Assembly (NCBI RefSeq): GCF_009931695.1
Contig: NZ_CP048000.1
Span: 1,808,501 to 1,872,500 of the forward strand
Reading direction: 5' to 3'
DNA length: 64,000 nt
From: Anaerocolumna sedimenticola
GTDB taxonomy: Bacteria > Bacillota > Clostridia > Lachnospirales > Lachnospiraceae
The notes beneath the pieces are model-generated. The model was not told the DNA's origin. It searched no databases and was given only the letters and a program-made list of their open reading frames with translations. The position numbers were made by a program, and so were the translations under genes. The stretch's first letter is position 1. Every line of letters starts with the position of its first letter. Shown here piece after piece: positions 27,078 to 35,788 of this stretch.

Positions 27078-27106
27078 TTGACAATTGTACTATATAGTAC
27101 TATTCT
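27078..27106 (+). promoter_or_regulatory. MarR-gene promoter with operator in the spacer
   Basis: TTGACA (27078-27083), 17-bp spacer, TATTCT (27101-27106). The spacer holds the perfect 14-bp palindrome GTACTATATAGTAC (27087-27100), ideally placed to block RNA polymerase. Confidence 0.75.
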
Positions 27107-27125
27107 ATATGAAGAGGTGATAAAG

Positions 27126-27551
27126 TTGAAAACATACGGAGGTTTCTTAATAACACAGATACAAAGGCTGCAGGGACGGGTATTTGAGAAAATGCTGAAA
27201 GACAGTGGTATAGAGGCGTTTAATGGTGCACAGGGCAGGATACTTTATGTACTGTGGGAACATGATAAGCTGTCTATCACCGATGTAGGCCGTCTGACGT
27301 CCCTTGCTAAAACTACGTTGACCAGTATGCTGGATAGAATGGAAGAAAGCGGGTTAGTAAGGCGGGTTCCCGATAAGAAAAACAGAAGACAGATTTTTAT
27401 ATCCATTACGGAAAAAGCAAAAGAATACCGGGAAATGTACGATCAGGTTTCTGAACAGATGAACGAATTATTTTATCAGGGTTTTTCTGAAACAGAGATT
27501 GAAGATTTTGAAAATAAACTAAGGAGAATTATTAATAATTTAGAAAAATAG
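27126..27551 (+). CDS. MarR-family transcriptional regulator
   Basis: 141 residues from a TTG at 27126, preceded by AAGAGGTGATAAAG. A longer frame opening at 27027 would run through the promoter and is rejected. Winged helix with LSITDVGRLTSLAKTTLTSML (about 56-76) and wing VRRVPDKKNRRQIFI. In one operon with the PNPOx-like gene 12 bp downstream, which it probably controls together with itself. Confidence 0.9.
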   Translation: MKTYGGFLITQIQRLQGRVFEKMLKDSGIEAFNGAQGRILYVLWEHDKLSITDVGRLTSLAKTTLTSMLDRMEESGLVRRVPDKKNRRQIFISITEKAKEYREMYDQVSEQMNELFYQGFSETEIEDFENKLRRIINNLEK

Positions 27552-27562
27552 GAGGGTTTACT

Positions 27563-27991
27563 ATGAATGAGCAAGTAAAAAAAGATATCTTGAAACTGGT
27601 AGAAGAAAGCAGAGATGTAATAGTGTGTTCCGTCACTGAGAACGGTTATCCCAATGCAAAGTCCATGTTTAAAGCAAAACAGGAAGGGTTAAAAACATTC
27701 TGGTTTTCAACTAATGTATCTGCCGCCCGTACAGGGCAGTGGCTTAAGAAACCTAATGCATGTATCTATTTCCTCGATTCGGAGAACATACATGGTCTGA
27801 TGTTAACCGGGCAGATGAAGGTATACATGGATAATGAAACAAAACAGGCTTTTTGGAAGCCGGGAGATGAGAGATATTATCCCCTTGGTCCGACGGACCC
27901 CGATTATTGTATGTTAAAGTTTACGGCAACAGAAGGAAATTACTGGGGACAGCAGAAATATCTCTTTAACGTAGATTCTGTAGAGGAGTGA
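27563..27991 (+). CDS. pyridoxamine 5'-phosphate oxidase-like flavin-binding protein
   Basis: 142 residues, split-barrel FMN-binding fold of the general-stress/PNPOx-like family (VIVCSVTENGYPNAKSMF near 20-37; WFSTNVSAARTGQWLKKPNA near 48-67). True PnpOx residues for pyridoxamine phosphate are not evident, so it is better seen as a small flavin- or cofactor-binding oxidoreductase. Strong AGGAGGG before the ATG; follows the MarR gene. Confidence 0.82.
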   Translation: MNEQVKKDILKLVEESRDVIVCSVTENGYPNAKSMFKAKQEGLKTFWFSTNVSAARTGQWLKKPNACIYFLDSENIHGLMLTGQMKVYMDNETKQAFWKPGDERYYPLGPTDPDYCMLKFTATEGNYWGQQKYLFNVDSVEE

Positions 27992-28162
27992 TCATAAAGA
28001 GCTATCATAGGTTACGATGCTGCCCCCAGAGACTGACAATGATTTAAATTTTTCGTTGGCTACTATGGGGGCAGCATCGTACACAGCTTCCCTGGCATAA
28101 TGCAGGATAGCATCTGCTTTTAATTCCCTGTCTTCAATAAGAAACCTTAATTGATCAATGGT
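27992..28162 (-). pseudogene. 56-codon open frame, probable gene remnant
   Basis: On the minus strand the frame after TGA (28163) reads TIDQLRFLIEDRELKADAIL and continues with an Ala/Tyr-rich helix to a stop at 27992. Codon use looks like real coding sequence but there is no start codon with a ribosome binding site. It lies just downstream of the aldo/keto reductase. I do not recognise the family. The perfect 16-bp inverted repeat (28013-28081) lies inside it. Confidence 0.3.
28013..28081. repeat. hairpin with perfect 16-bp arms
   Basis: TACGATGCTGCCCCCA (28013-28028) and its exact complement (28066-28081), with an inner imperfect stem CAATGA/TCGTTG. The arms are much richer in GC than the surroundings. 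No T-run follows on either strand, so it is not a standard terminator. Confidence 0.8.
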
Positions 28163-28175
28163 TCACCTAATCCGA

Positions 28176-29168
28176 TTAGGCTATCTTAATTTTTTCAATA
28201 ATTCCATCAATCTGTTTAACCTGATTCTCACTTAGCGGTCCGAATTCGGCAGCACGGGCTAATTCCTTAACCTGTTCTACAGTACGAAAACCGGGGATTG
28301 GTATGGTACGGTTACTCTTGGCCCATAACCAGGCCAATGCACCCTGAACCAGAGATCTACCCTCCGATGTCAGTACTTCACGAATCAAACCAAGTCGCTG
28401 CAGCAATAAAGGATTGACTTTTCCGTCTTTATAATAAAAATTCCAGTCAATATTTTCGCTTCTGATATCACCTACGATAGCAGGAGATTCATTTGTATAT
28501 TTACCGCTGAGAACACCCATCGCCAGTGGTGAACGATTAATGCTTGCAAGATCGTAGGTATCGCATACCTTAAGAATATCGTCTGCGTTAATTAATACAT
28601 TAAATTGATGCTGAATCACGGCACCGTTCGTATTTTTTACAAAAAAGTCAATTAAGTCAGGATGATCCGTACTCCATCCGTATGTTCTGATCTTACCTTC
28701 TTCTTTTAACTTATCTAAGGTTTCAAAAACGGCTCCGGCTTCATCTAAAGGAACAAACCATTCATGACATTGGAATAAGTCGATGTAATCGGTATTTAGT
28801 CTTCTTAATGAGTCCTCACAGGATTTTCGGATAAAATCCGGTGATACACTGTTCCCGATGCAACGTTTTGTTTCTTCATCAAAAATAGAACCAAATTTGG
28901 TTGCCAGAACAACCTGGTCTCTTACCCTGCTAAAGGCTTTGCCAAGGAGTACTTCGCTGTGACCGCATCCATAGACACTGGATGTATCGAAAAAAGTTAT
29001 CCCCATATCCAAAGCGGTTAATAACGCTTTGGTGGATTCCTCATCATTAACGGTCTTAAAACCACTGAGCTGGCCGCCTTCGGAATAAAAAGGGCCGCCA
29101 ATCGGCCAGCAGCCTAATCCCAATTCACTTACTTTAATATTGGATTTACCGAGTTTTCTGTTTAACAT
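28176..29168 (-). CDS. aldo/keto reductase
   Basis: 330 residues, full-length AKR TIM barrel. Catalytic set visible: D-T-S-S-V-Y-G (Tyr, about 61-67), KFGS (Lys, about 91-94) and QCHEWF (His, about 133-138); the NADP-binding C-terminal block IPIPGFRTVEQVKE is intact. L-glyceraldehyde-3-phosphate reductase-like group; substrate unknown. AGGAGG precedes the ATG. Single gene with a 496-bp upstream gap. Confidence 0.92.
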   Translation of the reverse strand: MLNRKLGKSNIKVSELGLGCWPIGGPFYSEGGQLSGFKTVNDEESTKALLTALDMGITFFDTSSVYGCGHSEVLLGKAFSRVRDQVVLATKFGSIFDEETKRCIGNSVSPDFIRKSCEDSLRRLNTDYIDLFQCHEWFVPLDEAGAVFETLDKLKEEGKIRTYGWSTDHPDLIDFFVKNTNGAVIQHQFNVLINADDILKVCDTYDLASINRSPLAMGVLSGKYTNESPAIVGDIRSENIDWNFYYKDGKVNPLLLQRLGLIREVLTSEGRSLVQGALAWLWAKSNRTIPIPGFRTVEQVKELARAAEFGPLSENQVKQIDGIIEKIKIA

Positions 29169-29338
29169 TTTCTAATTCCTCCTTATTATTTAATTTATAT
29201 AGATAAATTCAAAACAACAGATTGTATCTAAACTATATAGTTCGCAATCATTGATTATGTTGATTTGTAATTAAATTATATAAGAAAAAGTTGTATGATC
29301 CGAGAACCAATAATCGGCTTTTTTGAGGAACCACTTAA

Positions 29339-29467
29339 GTAAAACTGTTTGAACTGGAATCAGGATGTTATAAATTCAGGCTAACGGCAGAAGAGATAGT
29401 TTTATTGGAGAGTCAAAAAGAAATATGTTCAATTACTAATTTGTATTATAGAAAATATAAAAACTAA
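29339..29467 (+). pseudogene. possible 42-codon gene remnant
   Basis: Frame open after TAA at 29336, reading VKLFELESGCYKFRLTAEEI and ending NLYYRKYKN. The amino-acid pattern looks protein-like, but there is no start codon or ribosome binding site. Family not recognised. Confidence 0.22.
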
Positions 29468-29482
29468 TAACGAAGTAAACAA

Positions 29483-29538
29483 AATACACCGAAAGGAAAA
29501 ATTAAGCCGGTAATATAATTGTTTCCTTTCGGTGTATT
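29483..29538 (-). terminator. terminator of the chemoreceptor gene
   Basis: Perfect 17-bp arms (AATACACCGAAAGGAAA and complement) around a 22-nt loop. On the minus strand it is followed by TTTTGTTTAC, about 125 bp beyond the chemoreceptor stop. Confidence 0.7.
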
Positions 29539-29664
29539 ATAGGTTATTCAGTTATATGTAATAAGTTTCAAATGAAGATGAATTTTACAGGTCAAATAAT
29601 ATTGGATTCATTATATCCGTATAAATTATAGATAAATTTATCCTAAATTCTTGTATTTTATGTA

Positions 29665-31722
29665 TTATATCCTAAATCGATTAATTAACATTTGTAATTC
29701 GGAAGTTATCTTGGTTAAATTCTCGCTGGCATTTGCAATTTCTTCACTGGATGCATATTCCTCTTCCATAGCGGCAGAAGCTTCTTCTGTAGCAGCCGCA
29801 TTTTCTTCTGCAGATGCAGATAGATTTTGGATCAGATCGAATATTTCATCTTTTCTATCTTTCATTCGGCTGCTGGATTGATTCAGAACATTTACAGCCT
29901 CTTTTGCATTGGTCATTGCTAATGCGATATCATTGAAATTCGTTTCCGTTACGCCTACGCTAACCGTCTGCTCTTTTACTAGGGCATCTGCTTCTTCCAT
30001 TTTTGTAACAGCAGTAGCAGCGGCTTCCTTTAAGGAATGTACAATTTCATTAATGATTTTGGTTGAATCGGTGGATTGCTCAGCCAATCTTCTGATTTCT
30101 TCTGCAACTACAGCAAACCCCCTGCCATTTTCTCCTGCTCTGGCTGCCTCAATCGCTGCATTTAATGCCAGCAGATTCGTCTGTTCGGCAACGGAGGTAA
30201 TAAAATCACTTGCTTCACTTATTTTTTCAGAACTCTCACTGGTTTTAAGAATGCTTTGGTAAGCAACTGATACTGCTTCTCCATTGGTTTTGGTATTAAG
30301 GGACAAGGTTTTTACCGCTGCCAGACCGTCTTGAACCAATTCGTTAACGTGATTGGTTTCTTTTGTAAGGTTTGCTATATGAGTTTTATCCGTATCAATC
30401 AGGTTTCCTAATTCCAACAGACCTTGGGAACTTTCTTCCGTATTTTCTGCCTGCTCAGTTGCACCAACTGCGATCTGATTAATGGTCTGGGCTACTTCTT
30501 GTGATGCTATGGCTGATTGCTTTGCTGTTGACGACAGTTCCTCAGCCGTTGCAGAAACCTGGTTTGCATTATCAGCAGCACTTATCAGAAGCTGTCTTAC
30601 ATTTTCTTCCATGGTTATCAAGGAGTTGGTTATAATCCCTATTTCATCTTTCCGTTTTCCATATTTCATAAAGTCAGCTTCACTGTCCCTGCTGAAATCC
30701 AGATCAGCCTGTTTCTTAATAGCTGCAGTAAGAGAAATAATCGGTTTGGAATTTTTGTCTCCTACAAAAACAGCAATTACCGCTACGATTAAGATAGTAA
30801 TAAGAGAACAAATAATAAGTGCTGTCAACAGGTCCTTTACCGGCTTTATGTACTCTGCATCGGATATTGCCAAACCAAATTTCCAGTTTGTTGATTTTAT
30901 GTTGGTCATAACGAAATGCCGCATATTACCATCATAATCCTTTAATGTAGCCAATTGATTATTATTTTCTATATTTTGTATTACATCTTTACTTGCTAAG
31001 TGTAAAACATCATTTAAATTGCTTATTTTATCTTCTTTTGGCATAAAATCATCATTTTGATGAATCATTATATTATCCTGTTCATCCACCATAAAAGCAT
31101 AGCTGTTTTTGGTGGAAACGGATTTTTGGACTATCTCATTTAGTGTTCCCAATTTAACATCCATACCTATAACACCGATAAAATTACCATCAATAATAAT
31201 CGGTTTTGATATTACAGTAACCATTTGTTCGGTTGTCATATCAAAGGAGGGTGAACCGTAATATAAATCACCTTTTTCTTTAGCGTTTTGAAACCATGCT
31301 CTGGTCGTACAATCGTAATCGGCCGGCGGCTGCCAGCCAGAGCCATCTAAAAAGCTCTTGTCGGCAAAACCAAAATATACATCTGAAGTGTAGGGATTTG
31401 ATTTTGTTTTTGTCTCAAGATATAGTAATATTTGTTCCTTATCTAATTCTTTCTGGGATGTAATACTATCTGCAATTTCATATACTATCTGACCCTGAAT
31501 TGATAACCAGCCATCGATTTCGTTGGAATTTTTCTCAGAAATATTGATTAATTTTTGATTGTTTTCTGATGAAATTATTCCGTATGACATGAAACCGATA
31601 ACCAGAATGATTGCTAACAGAGTAATAATGTTCATGGATAGAAATGTTAATACCAGTTTCAATTTCATACTTTGATTTACCGTCCTTTTTTCTGCTGCTT
31701 TTTTTTCATTTGTTTTTTTCAT
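29665..31722 (-). CDS. methyl-accepting chemotaxis protein
   Basis: 685 residues. Membrane segments at about 22-50 and 290-318 frame an extracellular dCache ligand domain (motif [20 protein letters not shown] near 122-141, [10 protein letters not shown]). A HAMP region follows (320-375), then a long signalling coiled coil whose hairpin tip [19 protein letters not shown] is intact near 515-535. Ligand unknown. No other chemotaxis gene is nearby. Alanine/glutamate-rich C-terminus ends FRI without a CheR-binding pentapeptide. AGGAGG precedes the ATG. Confidence 0.93.
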   Translation of the reverse strand: MKKTNEKKAAEKRTVNQSMKLKLVLTFLSMNIITLLAIILVIGFMSYGIISSENNQKLINISEKNSNEIDGWLSIQGQIVYEIADSITSQKELDKEQILLYLETKTKSNPYTSDVYFGFADKSFLDGSGWQPPADYDCTTRAWFQNAKEKGDLYYGSPSFDMTTEQMVTVISKPIIIDGNFIGVIGMDVKLGTLNEIVQKSVSTKNSYAFMVDEQDNIMIHQNDDFMPKEDKISNLNDVLHLASKDVIQNIENNNQLATLKDYDGNMRHFVMTNIKSTNWKFGLAISDAEYIKPVKDLLTALIICSLITILIVAVIAVFVGDKNSKPIISLTAAIKKQADLDFSRDSEADFMKYGKRKDEIGIITNSLITMEENVRQLLISAADNANQVSATAEELSSTAKQSAIASQEVAQTINQIAVGATEQAENTEESSQGLLELGNLIDTDKTHIANLTKETNHVNELVQDGLAAVKTLSLNTKTNGEAVSVAYQSILKTSESSEKISEASDFITSVAEQTNLLALNAAIEAARAGENGRGFAVVAEEIRRLAEQSTDSTKIINEIVHSLKEAAATAVTKMEEADALVKEQTVSVGVTETNFNDIALAMTNAKEAVNVLNQSSSRMKDRKDEIFDLIQNLSASAEENAAATEEASAAMEEEYASSEEIANASENLTKITSELQMLINRFRI

Positions 31723-32157
31723 GGTAATCTCCTCCTGCTTTTTCAGTCATTAAATTCCTTGCTTGGAAATACTTTTATGCAAAAAATAGTTATTCACAGC
31801 AAATGCTTTGAATAACTATCTTTGTTTCCGCGAAAGCAAAGTGAGAATTGGCAAGCTTGCTTGCAATAATTCGAACGTGCCCGCGAACCGAAGAAACTCG
31901 CAAAGCGTATTTCTTCCGTTTATCAGGGTACGGTAAATTAAATTTTTCTGTATGCTTTAAACTATTTATTTTACTGTATTTTGTTATGATTATATCAGAT
32001 AATGTCGAAATTTGCAATCGTTATTATGTAAATATAAATAGGACATAATCTTATATATACAATAAAATACAGGGTTAATACTGATTGCATCTTATCATCA
32101 GGTACAGCATAACTTATTATGATAGAAACAATGTAAAATATTAATAGGAGGGATCGC
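31723..32157. other. 435-bp divergent intergenic region
   Basis: Holds a hairpin with perfect 11-bp arms (ATAGTTATTCA, 31786-31796, and 31809-31819), the repeat element at 31825-31918, and AT-rich sequence before the DUF975 gene (TAAAAT near 32133 as a possible -10). No gene. Confidence 0.6.
31825..31918 (+). repeat. 94-bp intergenic repeat, copy A
   Basis: About 91 percent identical over 90 aligned bases to copy B at 43382-43471 (8 substitutions and one 4-base indel). Contains the palindrome GCAAGCTTGC and a closing hairpin GAAGAAA/TTTCTTC. A hairpin followed by a short T-rich stretch precedes it. Not protein coding. Confidence 0.85.
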
Positions 32158-32874
32158 ATGTTATATGCAGAAGACTTTCGAAGTATTGCAAGAAGAGCGT
32201 TAAAAGGAAAGTGGGGACTGGCAGTAGGAACCGGATTTGTAGCAGGATTACTGGGAGCAGGTGCTAATTTAGGCAGTTCCACAAGCTTTCGATATAATGA
32301 TATGGAACGTTATGCAGATTCCAATTTTGGAATAATAAGTACCTCGTTTTTTTCTATATTTTTTACGTTTATCGGTATTTATTTAATCATTATTTTTTTA
32401 TTAGGCGGTGTGATCCAATTAGGTTATTGCCGGTTTAATTTGAACCTGGTTCACGGTACAGAGCCAAGGTTTGCAGATCTGTTTACTAAGTTCGATATAT
32501 TCTGGAAAGCTTTTGGTATGCAGCTATTAGTAGCTATATATACCATTCTCTGGTCTTTGTTGTTAATTATTCCCGGAATCATTGCTTCCATCAGTTATGC
32601 AATGACTCCATATATATTGGAAGAAAACCCATCACTGGGTATAAATGAAGCAATAAAACAATCGAAAATAATGATGTACGGAAATAAATGGCGGTTTTTC
32701 TGCCTGGGTTTAAGTTTTATTGGCTGGATTATATTGAGTGCATTTACACTGGGTATTGGTTTTCTGTGGTTAAACCCATATGTAAGTGCAGCCTATGCAG
32801 CTTTTTATGATGATGTTTCCGGTAAAAATATAACTTCGGAAAGAAATGACAGACAGGATGACAGGATAGGTTAA
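32158..32874 (+). CDS. DUF975 family membrane protein
   Basis: 238 residues with about five membrane segments; the block WSLLLIIPGIIASISYAM and FCLGLSFIGW are typical of DUF975. The N-terminal YAEDFRSIARRALKGKW is also a family mark. Function of the family is unknown. AGGAGG lies upstream of the ATG; single gene closed by a strong terminator. Confidence 0.85.
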   Translation: MLYAEDFRSIARRALKGKWGLAVGTGFVAGLLGAGANLGSSTSFRYNDMERYADSNFGIISTSFFSIFFTFIGIYLIIIFLLGGVIQLGYCRFNLNLVHGTEPRFADLFTKFDIFWKAFGMQLLVAIYTILWSLLLIIPGIIASISYAMTPYILEENPSLGINEAIKQSKIMMYGNKWRFFCLGLSFIGWIILSAFTLGIGFLWLNPYVSAAYAAFYDDVSGKNITSERNDRQDDRIG

Positions 32875-33212
32875 TATCATTCCATCCTGTATAAAAAAGA
32901 TGAGAAAAAGAACCAAACCATGGTATGCTCTCCTTGTGGTAGACGGAGAGCGGTTCAAAGCAGGTTTTGGTTCTTTTTTCAACTTTATAATGCAATTATT
33001 TTAAGGCGAAAAAAATATTTTTAGCAGCGGTATATATTTTTTATTAAAATTGATACATAGACATGAGAAAAAAAGTGAATTCTATGAAAGAAATAAAGTT
33101 TTTGTATCTTTCAAATGTTATTTTTTATCACAGAATAGGTAATGGGAAACAAGTATGTAATATTATATACCATGTAATCATCTATCTATCACGGAAAAAC
33201 GAAAGGAGTAAA
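32875..33212. other. 338-bp intergenic region
   Basis: Begins with the terminator at 32904-32980. The rest is AT-rich leader of the azoreductase gene. A frame open from 33063 to the azoreductase is not real, since its start has no ribosome binding site and its product lacks the family N-terminus. Confidence 0.6.
32904..32980 (+). terminator. large composite terminator
   Basis: Outer stem GAAAAAGAACCAAA-CC / GG-TTTTGGTTCTTTTTTC with an inner GC-rich hairpin GCTCTCC/GGAGAGC (32927-32951). T-run at the end. Confidence 0.85.
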
Positions 33213-33818
33213 ATGAGCAAAGTACTGTATATTAAAGCAAATGCCAAACCGGAGGGTACTTCGAGAACTTTTAAAATATCCGATGCCTTTATAAAAGCCT
33301 ATAACGAAAATCACCAAGGGGATGAAATTATAACGCTGGACTTATACAAAGAAAATATTCAGTTTCTTACGGAAAAAGATATTAATACAGTTTTTGGACC
33401 TAAATCTGATGACAGCAGGAATCATCCTATTTTAAAATATGCATATCAGTTTATGGAGGCTGATAAAATAGTTATTGCCGCTCCTCTATGGAATTTAGGT
33501 GTACCCGCCATCTTAAAAGCATATATTGATTATATTTCCGTATCCGGAATTACTTTTAAATATACCGCAGAAGGACCCGTTGGTTTATGCCAGGGAAAAA
33601 AAGCAATTCATATTGTTGCAAGAGGCGGTGCATATACGGAGGGACAAGCAGCCGGTTATGAAATGGGTGACAGATATTTAAGAATTCTTTTCGGATTTTT
33701 TGGTATAGTGGATTTTACTACCATAGCAGCAGAAAAATTAGATGTAGTCGGTGAAGACGTTGAGGGCATTGTAAATATTGCGATTCAGAAGGCTCTTAAA
33801 GAAGCACTGGAATTTTAA
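33213..33818 (+). CDS. azoR: FMN-dependent NADH azoreductase-like flavodoxin-fold protein
   Basis: 201 residues from the ATG at 33213, with AAAGGAG 4 bases upstream and the expected N-terminal strand KVLYIKANAKPEGTSRT (phosphate loop for FMN). Flavin loop APLWNLGVPAILKAYIDYI (about 90-108) and ARGGAYTEG (about 134-142) match AzoR. It reduces quinones or azo compounds with NADH; in anaerobes a protective role is likely. Single gene between terminators. Confidence 0.9.
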   Translation: MSKVLYIKANAKPEGTSRTFKISDAFIKAYNENHQGDEIITLDLYKENIQFLTEKDINTVFGPKSDDSRNHPILKYAYQFMEADKIVIAAPLWNLGVPAILKAYIDYISVSGITFKYTAEGPVGLCQGKKAIHIVARGGAYTEGQAAGYEMGDRYLRILFGFFGIVDFTTIAAEKLDVVGEDVEGIVNIAIQKALKEALEF

Positions 33819-33821
33819 GTT

Positions 33822-33862
33822 AAAAAAAGATTCAACCTGTTAAAGGTTCTGAGTCTTTTTTT
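33822..33862 (+). terminator. terminator of azoR
   Basis: AAAAAAGA-TCA-ACCT pairs with AGGT-TGA-TCTTTTTT, 4 bp after the stop. Confidence 0.85.
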
Positions 33863-33960
33863 ATTGTTTGAATGAAGGAATAGAATGAAGCAATAAACAG
33901 AAGCAATAGAATAACGTTATGTATGAATTACCAGAATAATAGAAAAGAACTTTGACAATA

Positions 33961-34004
33961 ATGGGGTTTTGCATAATAGAAAATACTATTTTACAAAACC
34001 CCAT
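33961..34004. terminator. terminator hairpin between azoR and superoxide reductase genes
   Basis: ATGGGGTTTTG and its exact complement CAAAACCCCAT with an inner AATAG/CTATT stem. It serves mainly the leftward superoxide reductase transcript. Confidence 0.65.
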
Positions 34005-34047
34005 CTTTATTTAATTAAAACAATTACAGTAGGAGGACGTTTATAGA

Positions 34048-34422
34048 TTAAAAATCAGCTTTCCAAAGTCCGTGTAAATTACAGTACTCATAAACAGTTC
34101 CGGATTTTACTTCCTCAAATTCAGCTTTGGGTTCCATGCCGGGTTCCAGATATTTTAACTGAACCGCATCTTCAGTTACTAAAGCAATCCATTCAATGTA
34201 ATGTTCCGGAAGGGATGGATGAAGAACAGAACCAACAGTTACTTTTATTTTGCCATCTTCTTTTGTTACTACCGGAACATGTTTTTCTTTTGCTCCGTCG
34301 GAAGTATTTGCTTCCAGCTTAGTCATTTCATCTCCGCAGCAGGAGAGTGTACCACCGCCGTTCTTAATTAATGCCACCATATTTCCACAATGTTTACAAC
34401 GAAAAAAATTTACATCTGCCAT
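34048..34422 (-). CDS. dfx: desulfoferrodoxin (superoxide reductase, two-iron class)
   Basis: 124 residues. Centre I rubredoxin-like iron ligands C9, C12, C28, C29 are all present, so this is the 2Fe class. Centre II ligands H48, H68, H74, C114 and H117, with the catalytic E46-K47 pair, are present. It reduces superoxide to hydrogen peroxide without making oxygen, a typical anaerobe defence. It lies 86 bp downstream of the encapsulin gene on the same strand; whether it is cotranscribed or has its own AT-rich promoter cannot be told. Confidence 0.96.
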   Translation of the reverse strand: MADVNFFRCKHCGNMVALIKNGGGTLSCCGDEMTKLEANTSDGAKEKHVPVVTKEDGKIKVTVGSVLHPSLPEHYIEWIALVTEDAVQLKYLEPGMEPKAEFEEVKSGTVYEYCNLHGLWKADF

Positions 34423-34508
34423 ATTAAAATTCTCCTTTTAAATTATATTATTTTTTATTTATTTTAAAATGTTATCTAGGTTATTAATTATAATATAAAA
34501 ACTTCCAA

Positions 34509-35324
34509 TTAGTCAAAAACAATGATTGCCTGTTTGCGTTTTATTCTTAATAGAATACTTTCCATAACGCGGAAACTGTGGTTTAAATCTTTTTGCTCCA
34601 GATAAGCGCAAGTTAAATCCTGACCAATTACAAGGTCCATATTTCTTGCTTCGGGGCAAAGGATAACGGCTTTATTGTTACCTAACACCGATGAGAAAAA
34701 TACATTGCCCTTTAATAATTTATTAATGCGTTCAATTTCCAATAAACCGGTTCCGGGTTGGATTCTCTGTAATTGCATATAAAGATCCGGGCTTAGTATT
34801 AAAGCATAAGTTCCATAAACACCTTTTATGGAAAATAGCTCCAATGCAGAGGCAATATCGGAAAATGCATTTTCACCGGTTGACCAATCGCTTTTTTTAA
34901 GTTTATTTATACCGGAAGCTGTAAATAGACCCTCATATCCATAAGATTCATTTCCAAAAAAGATAAATTGGTCTTCCTTTTTGGAACAAACCTCTGCAGC
35001 ATATGCCGCTTTAGATAAATCAATGGGATATCCTAACTTCTGACTGTTTTCCAAATCCTTTGACAGAAGAGTAAAATCCTCATAAATGGTAGGAATTTCA
35101 ACATATTTTCGCCCTTTGGTGGTTATAAATCCTTCTTCTATGACTTCATCCAAATTATCTGAGTCATCGACAGGAATACTTGTTGTACCTATCCCAAGGG
35201 GACCGAAGATATGCAAAAATCTCCTGGATACTAAAACATTACGTGCGGTATCTATAACATGGGAATCAATTTGGTTCCACAATTCATCCGGTAAGTTAGA
35301 GTTTTCTCTTGATAAATAGCTCAT
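34509..35324 (-). CDS. family 1 encapsulin shell protein
   Basis: 271 residues, the normal length for the HK97-fold encapsulin (linocin M18/CFP29) family. The N-terminal block LPDELWNQIDSHVIDTARNV followed by RRFLHIFGPLGIGTTSIP is diagnostic, as is the late E-loop/A-domain pattern. It self-assembles into an icosahedral nanocompartment that packs cargo through a C-terminal targeting peptide. The cargo gene lies 22 bp upstream in the same operon. AGGAGGT precedes the ATG. Confidence 0.94.
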   Translation of the reverse strand: MSYLSRENSNLPDELWNQIDSHVIDTARNVLVSRRFLHIFGPLGIGTTSIPVDDSDNLDEVIEEGFITTKGRKYVEIPTIYEDFTLLSKDLENSQKLGYPIDLSKAAYAAEVCSKKEDQFIFFGNESYGYEGLFTASGINKLKKSDWSTGENAFSDIASALELFSIKGVYGTYALILSPDLYMQLQRIQPGTGLLEIERINKLLKGNVFFSSVLGNNKAVILCPEARNMDLVIGQDLTCAYLEQKDLNHSFRVMESILLRIKRKQAIIVFD

Positions 35325-35346
35325 GTATATACACCTCCTGGACTTT

Positions 35347-35718
35347 TTATTTCTTTAATAAACTACCAACGGTATTAAGATTTGAGGTTGTTGCTGCCTG
35401 TCCGGAATCCTGACTGGTGATACCTAAATCTTCTAACATCTCTTTAACTTCAGTTTCCCCGGATACAAACATCTCTGCTTCGGTAGGATCCAGGATCTTA
35501 AGCAGAGTCATTAATTCGCCTACATGAGCTTTTTCTTCATCTCTGATATCTGCTATCACTTTTTTTGCAATCTCCTCATCCGTAGCCTGAACGTGTGCAT
35601 CATATAGATAAATAGCTTCTAACTCTCCTGCAATGTCAAGGCGAATTGCTTGTATCAGTTCTTCTTTTGACATTTTTCTTTCAACATTACCCTGAAAAGG
35701 GTTTCCAAAAGCTGGCAT
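35347..35718 (-). CDS. encapsulated ferritin-like protein
   Basis: 123 residues. Two-helix ferritin-like domain with E32, E34, Y39 (GELEAIYLYD) and E61-E62-x-x-H65 (DEEKAH), the same ferroxidase positions known for EncFtn proteins. Residues 96-113 are a flexible Ser/Thr/Gln linker, and the last ten, LNTVGSLLKK, are a canonical encapsulin targeting peptide. It oxidises Fe(II) for mineral storage inside the shell. GAGGAGG lies 8 bases before the ATG; first gene of the encapsulin operon. Confidence 0.95.
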   Translation of the reverse strand: MPAFGNPFQGNVERKMSKEELIQAIRLDIAGELEAIYLYDAHVQATDEEIAKKVIADIRDEEKAHVGELMTLLKILDPTEAEMFVSGETEVKEMLEDLGITSQDSGQAATTSNLNTVGSLLKK

Positions 35719-35740
35719 TTTACTTTACCTCCTCAATAAT

Positions 35741-35753
35741 AGTAATTATTACT
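35741..35753. promoter_or_regulatory. PerR/Fur-like inverted repeat in encapsulin leader
   Basis: AGTAAT-T-ATTACT is a perfect 6-1-6 inverted repeat between the -10 and the ribosome binding site of the encapsulated ferritin gene. It shares the TAAT-N-ATTA core of PerR boxes but not the whole consensus. Assignment rests on position and on the oxidative-stress context. Confidence 0.4.
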
Positions 35754-35759
35754 GTTATT

Positions 35760-35788
35760 ATTATATATCCAAAATTTATAAATTGCAA
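35760..35788 (-). promoter_or_regulatory. promoter of the encapsulin operon
   Basis: On the minus strand TTGCAA (35783-35788), 17-bp spacer, TATAAT (35760-35765), 42 bp upstream of the ATG. Confidence 0.65.

Larger units (their letters stand above)
29169..29664. other. 496-bp intergenic region
   Basis: Contains the aldo/keto reductase leader, a possible gene remnant (29339-29467) and a terminator (29483-29538). No intact gene is seen. Confidence 0.6.

Noticed and set aside
27027..27125. Longer N-terminus for the MarR regulator
   Set aside because: It would run through a consensus promoter and its operator. The TTG at 27126 has a good ribosome binding site and matches family length.
31790..32048. 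Short open frames over repeat A (and similar ones over copy B at 43278-43487)
   Set aside because: They share a peptide only because the DNA repeat is shared. The frames are not conserved outside it and have no start signals.
33063..33212. 50-residue N-terminal extension of the azoreductase
   Set aside because: The family begins at the ATG at 33213, which has AAAGGAG; the extension has none.
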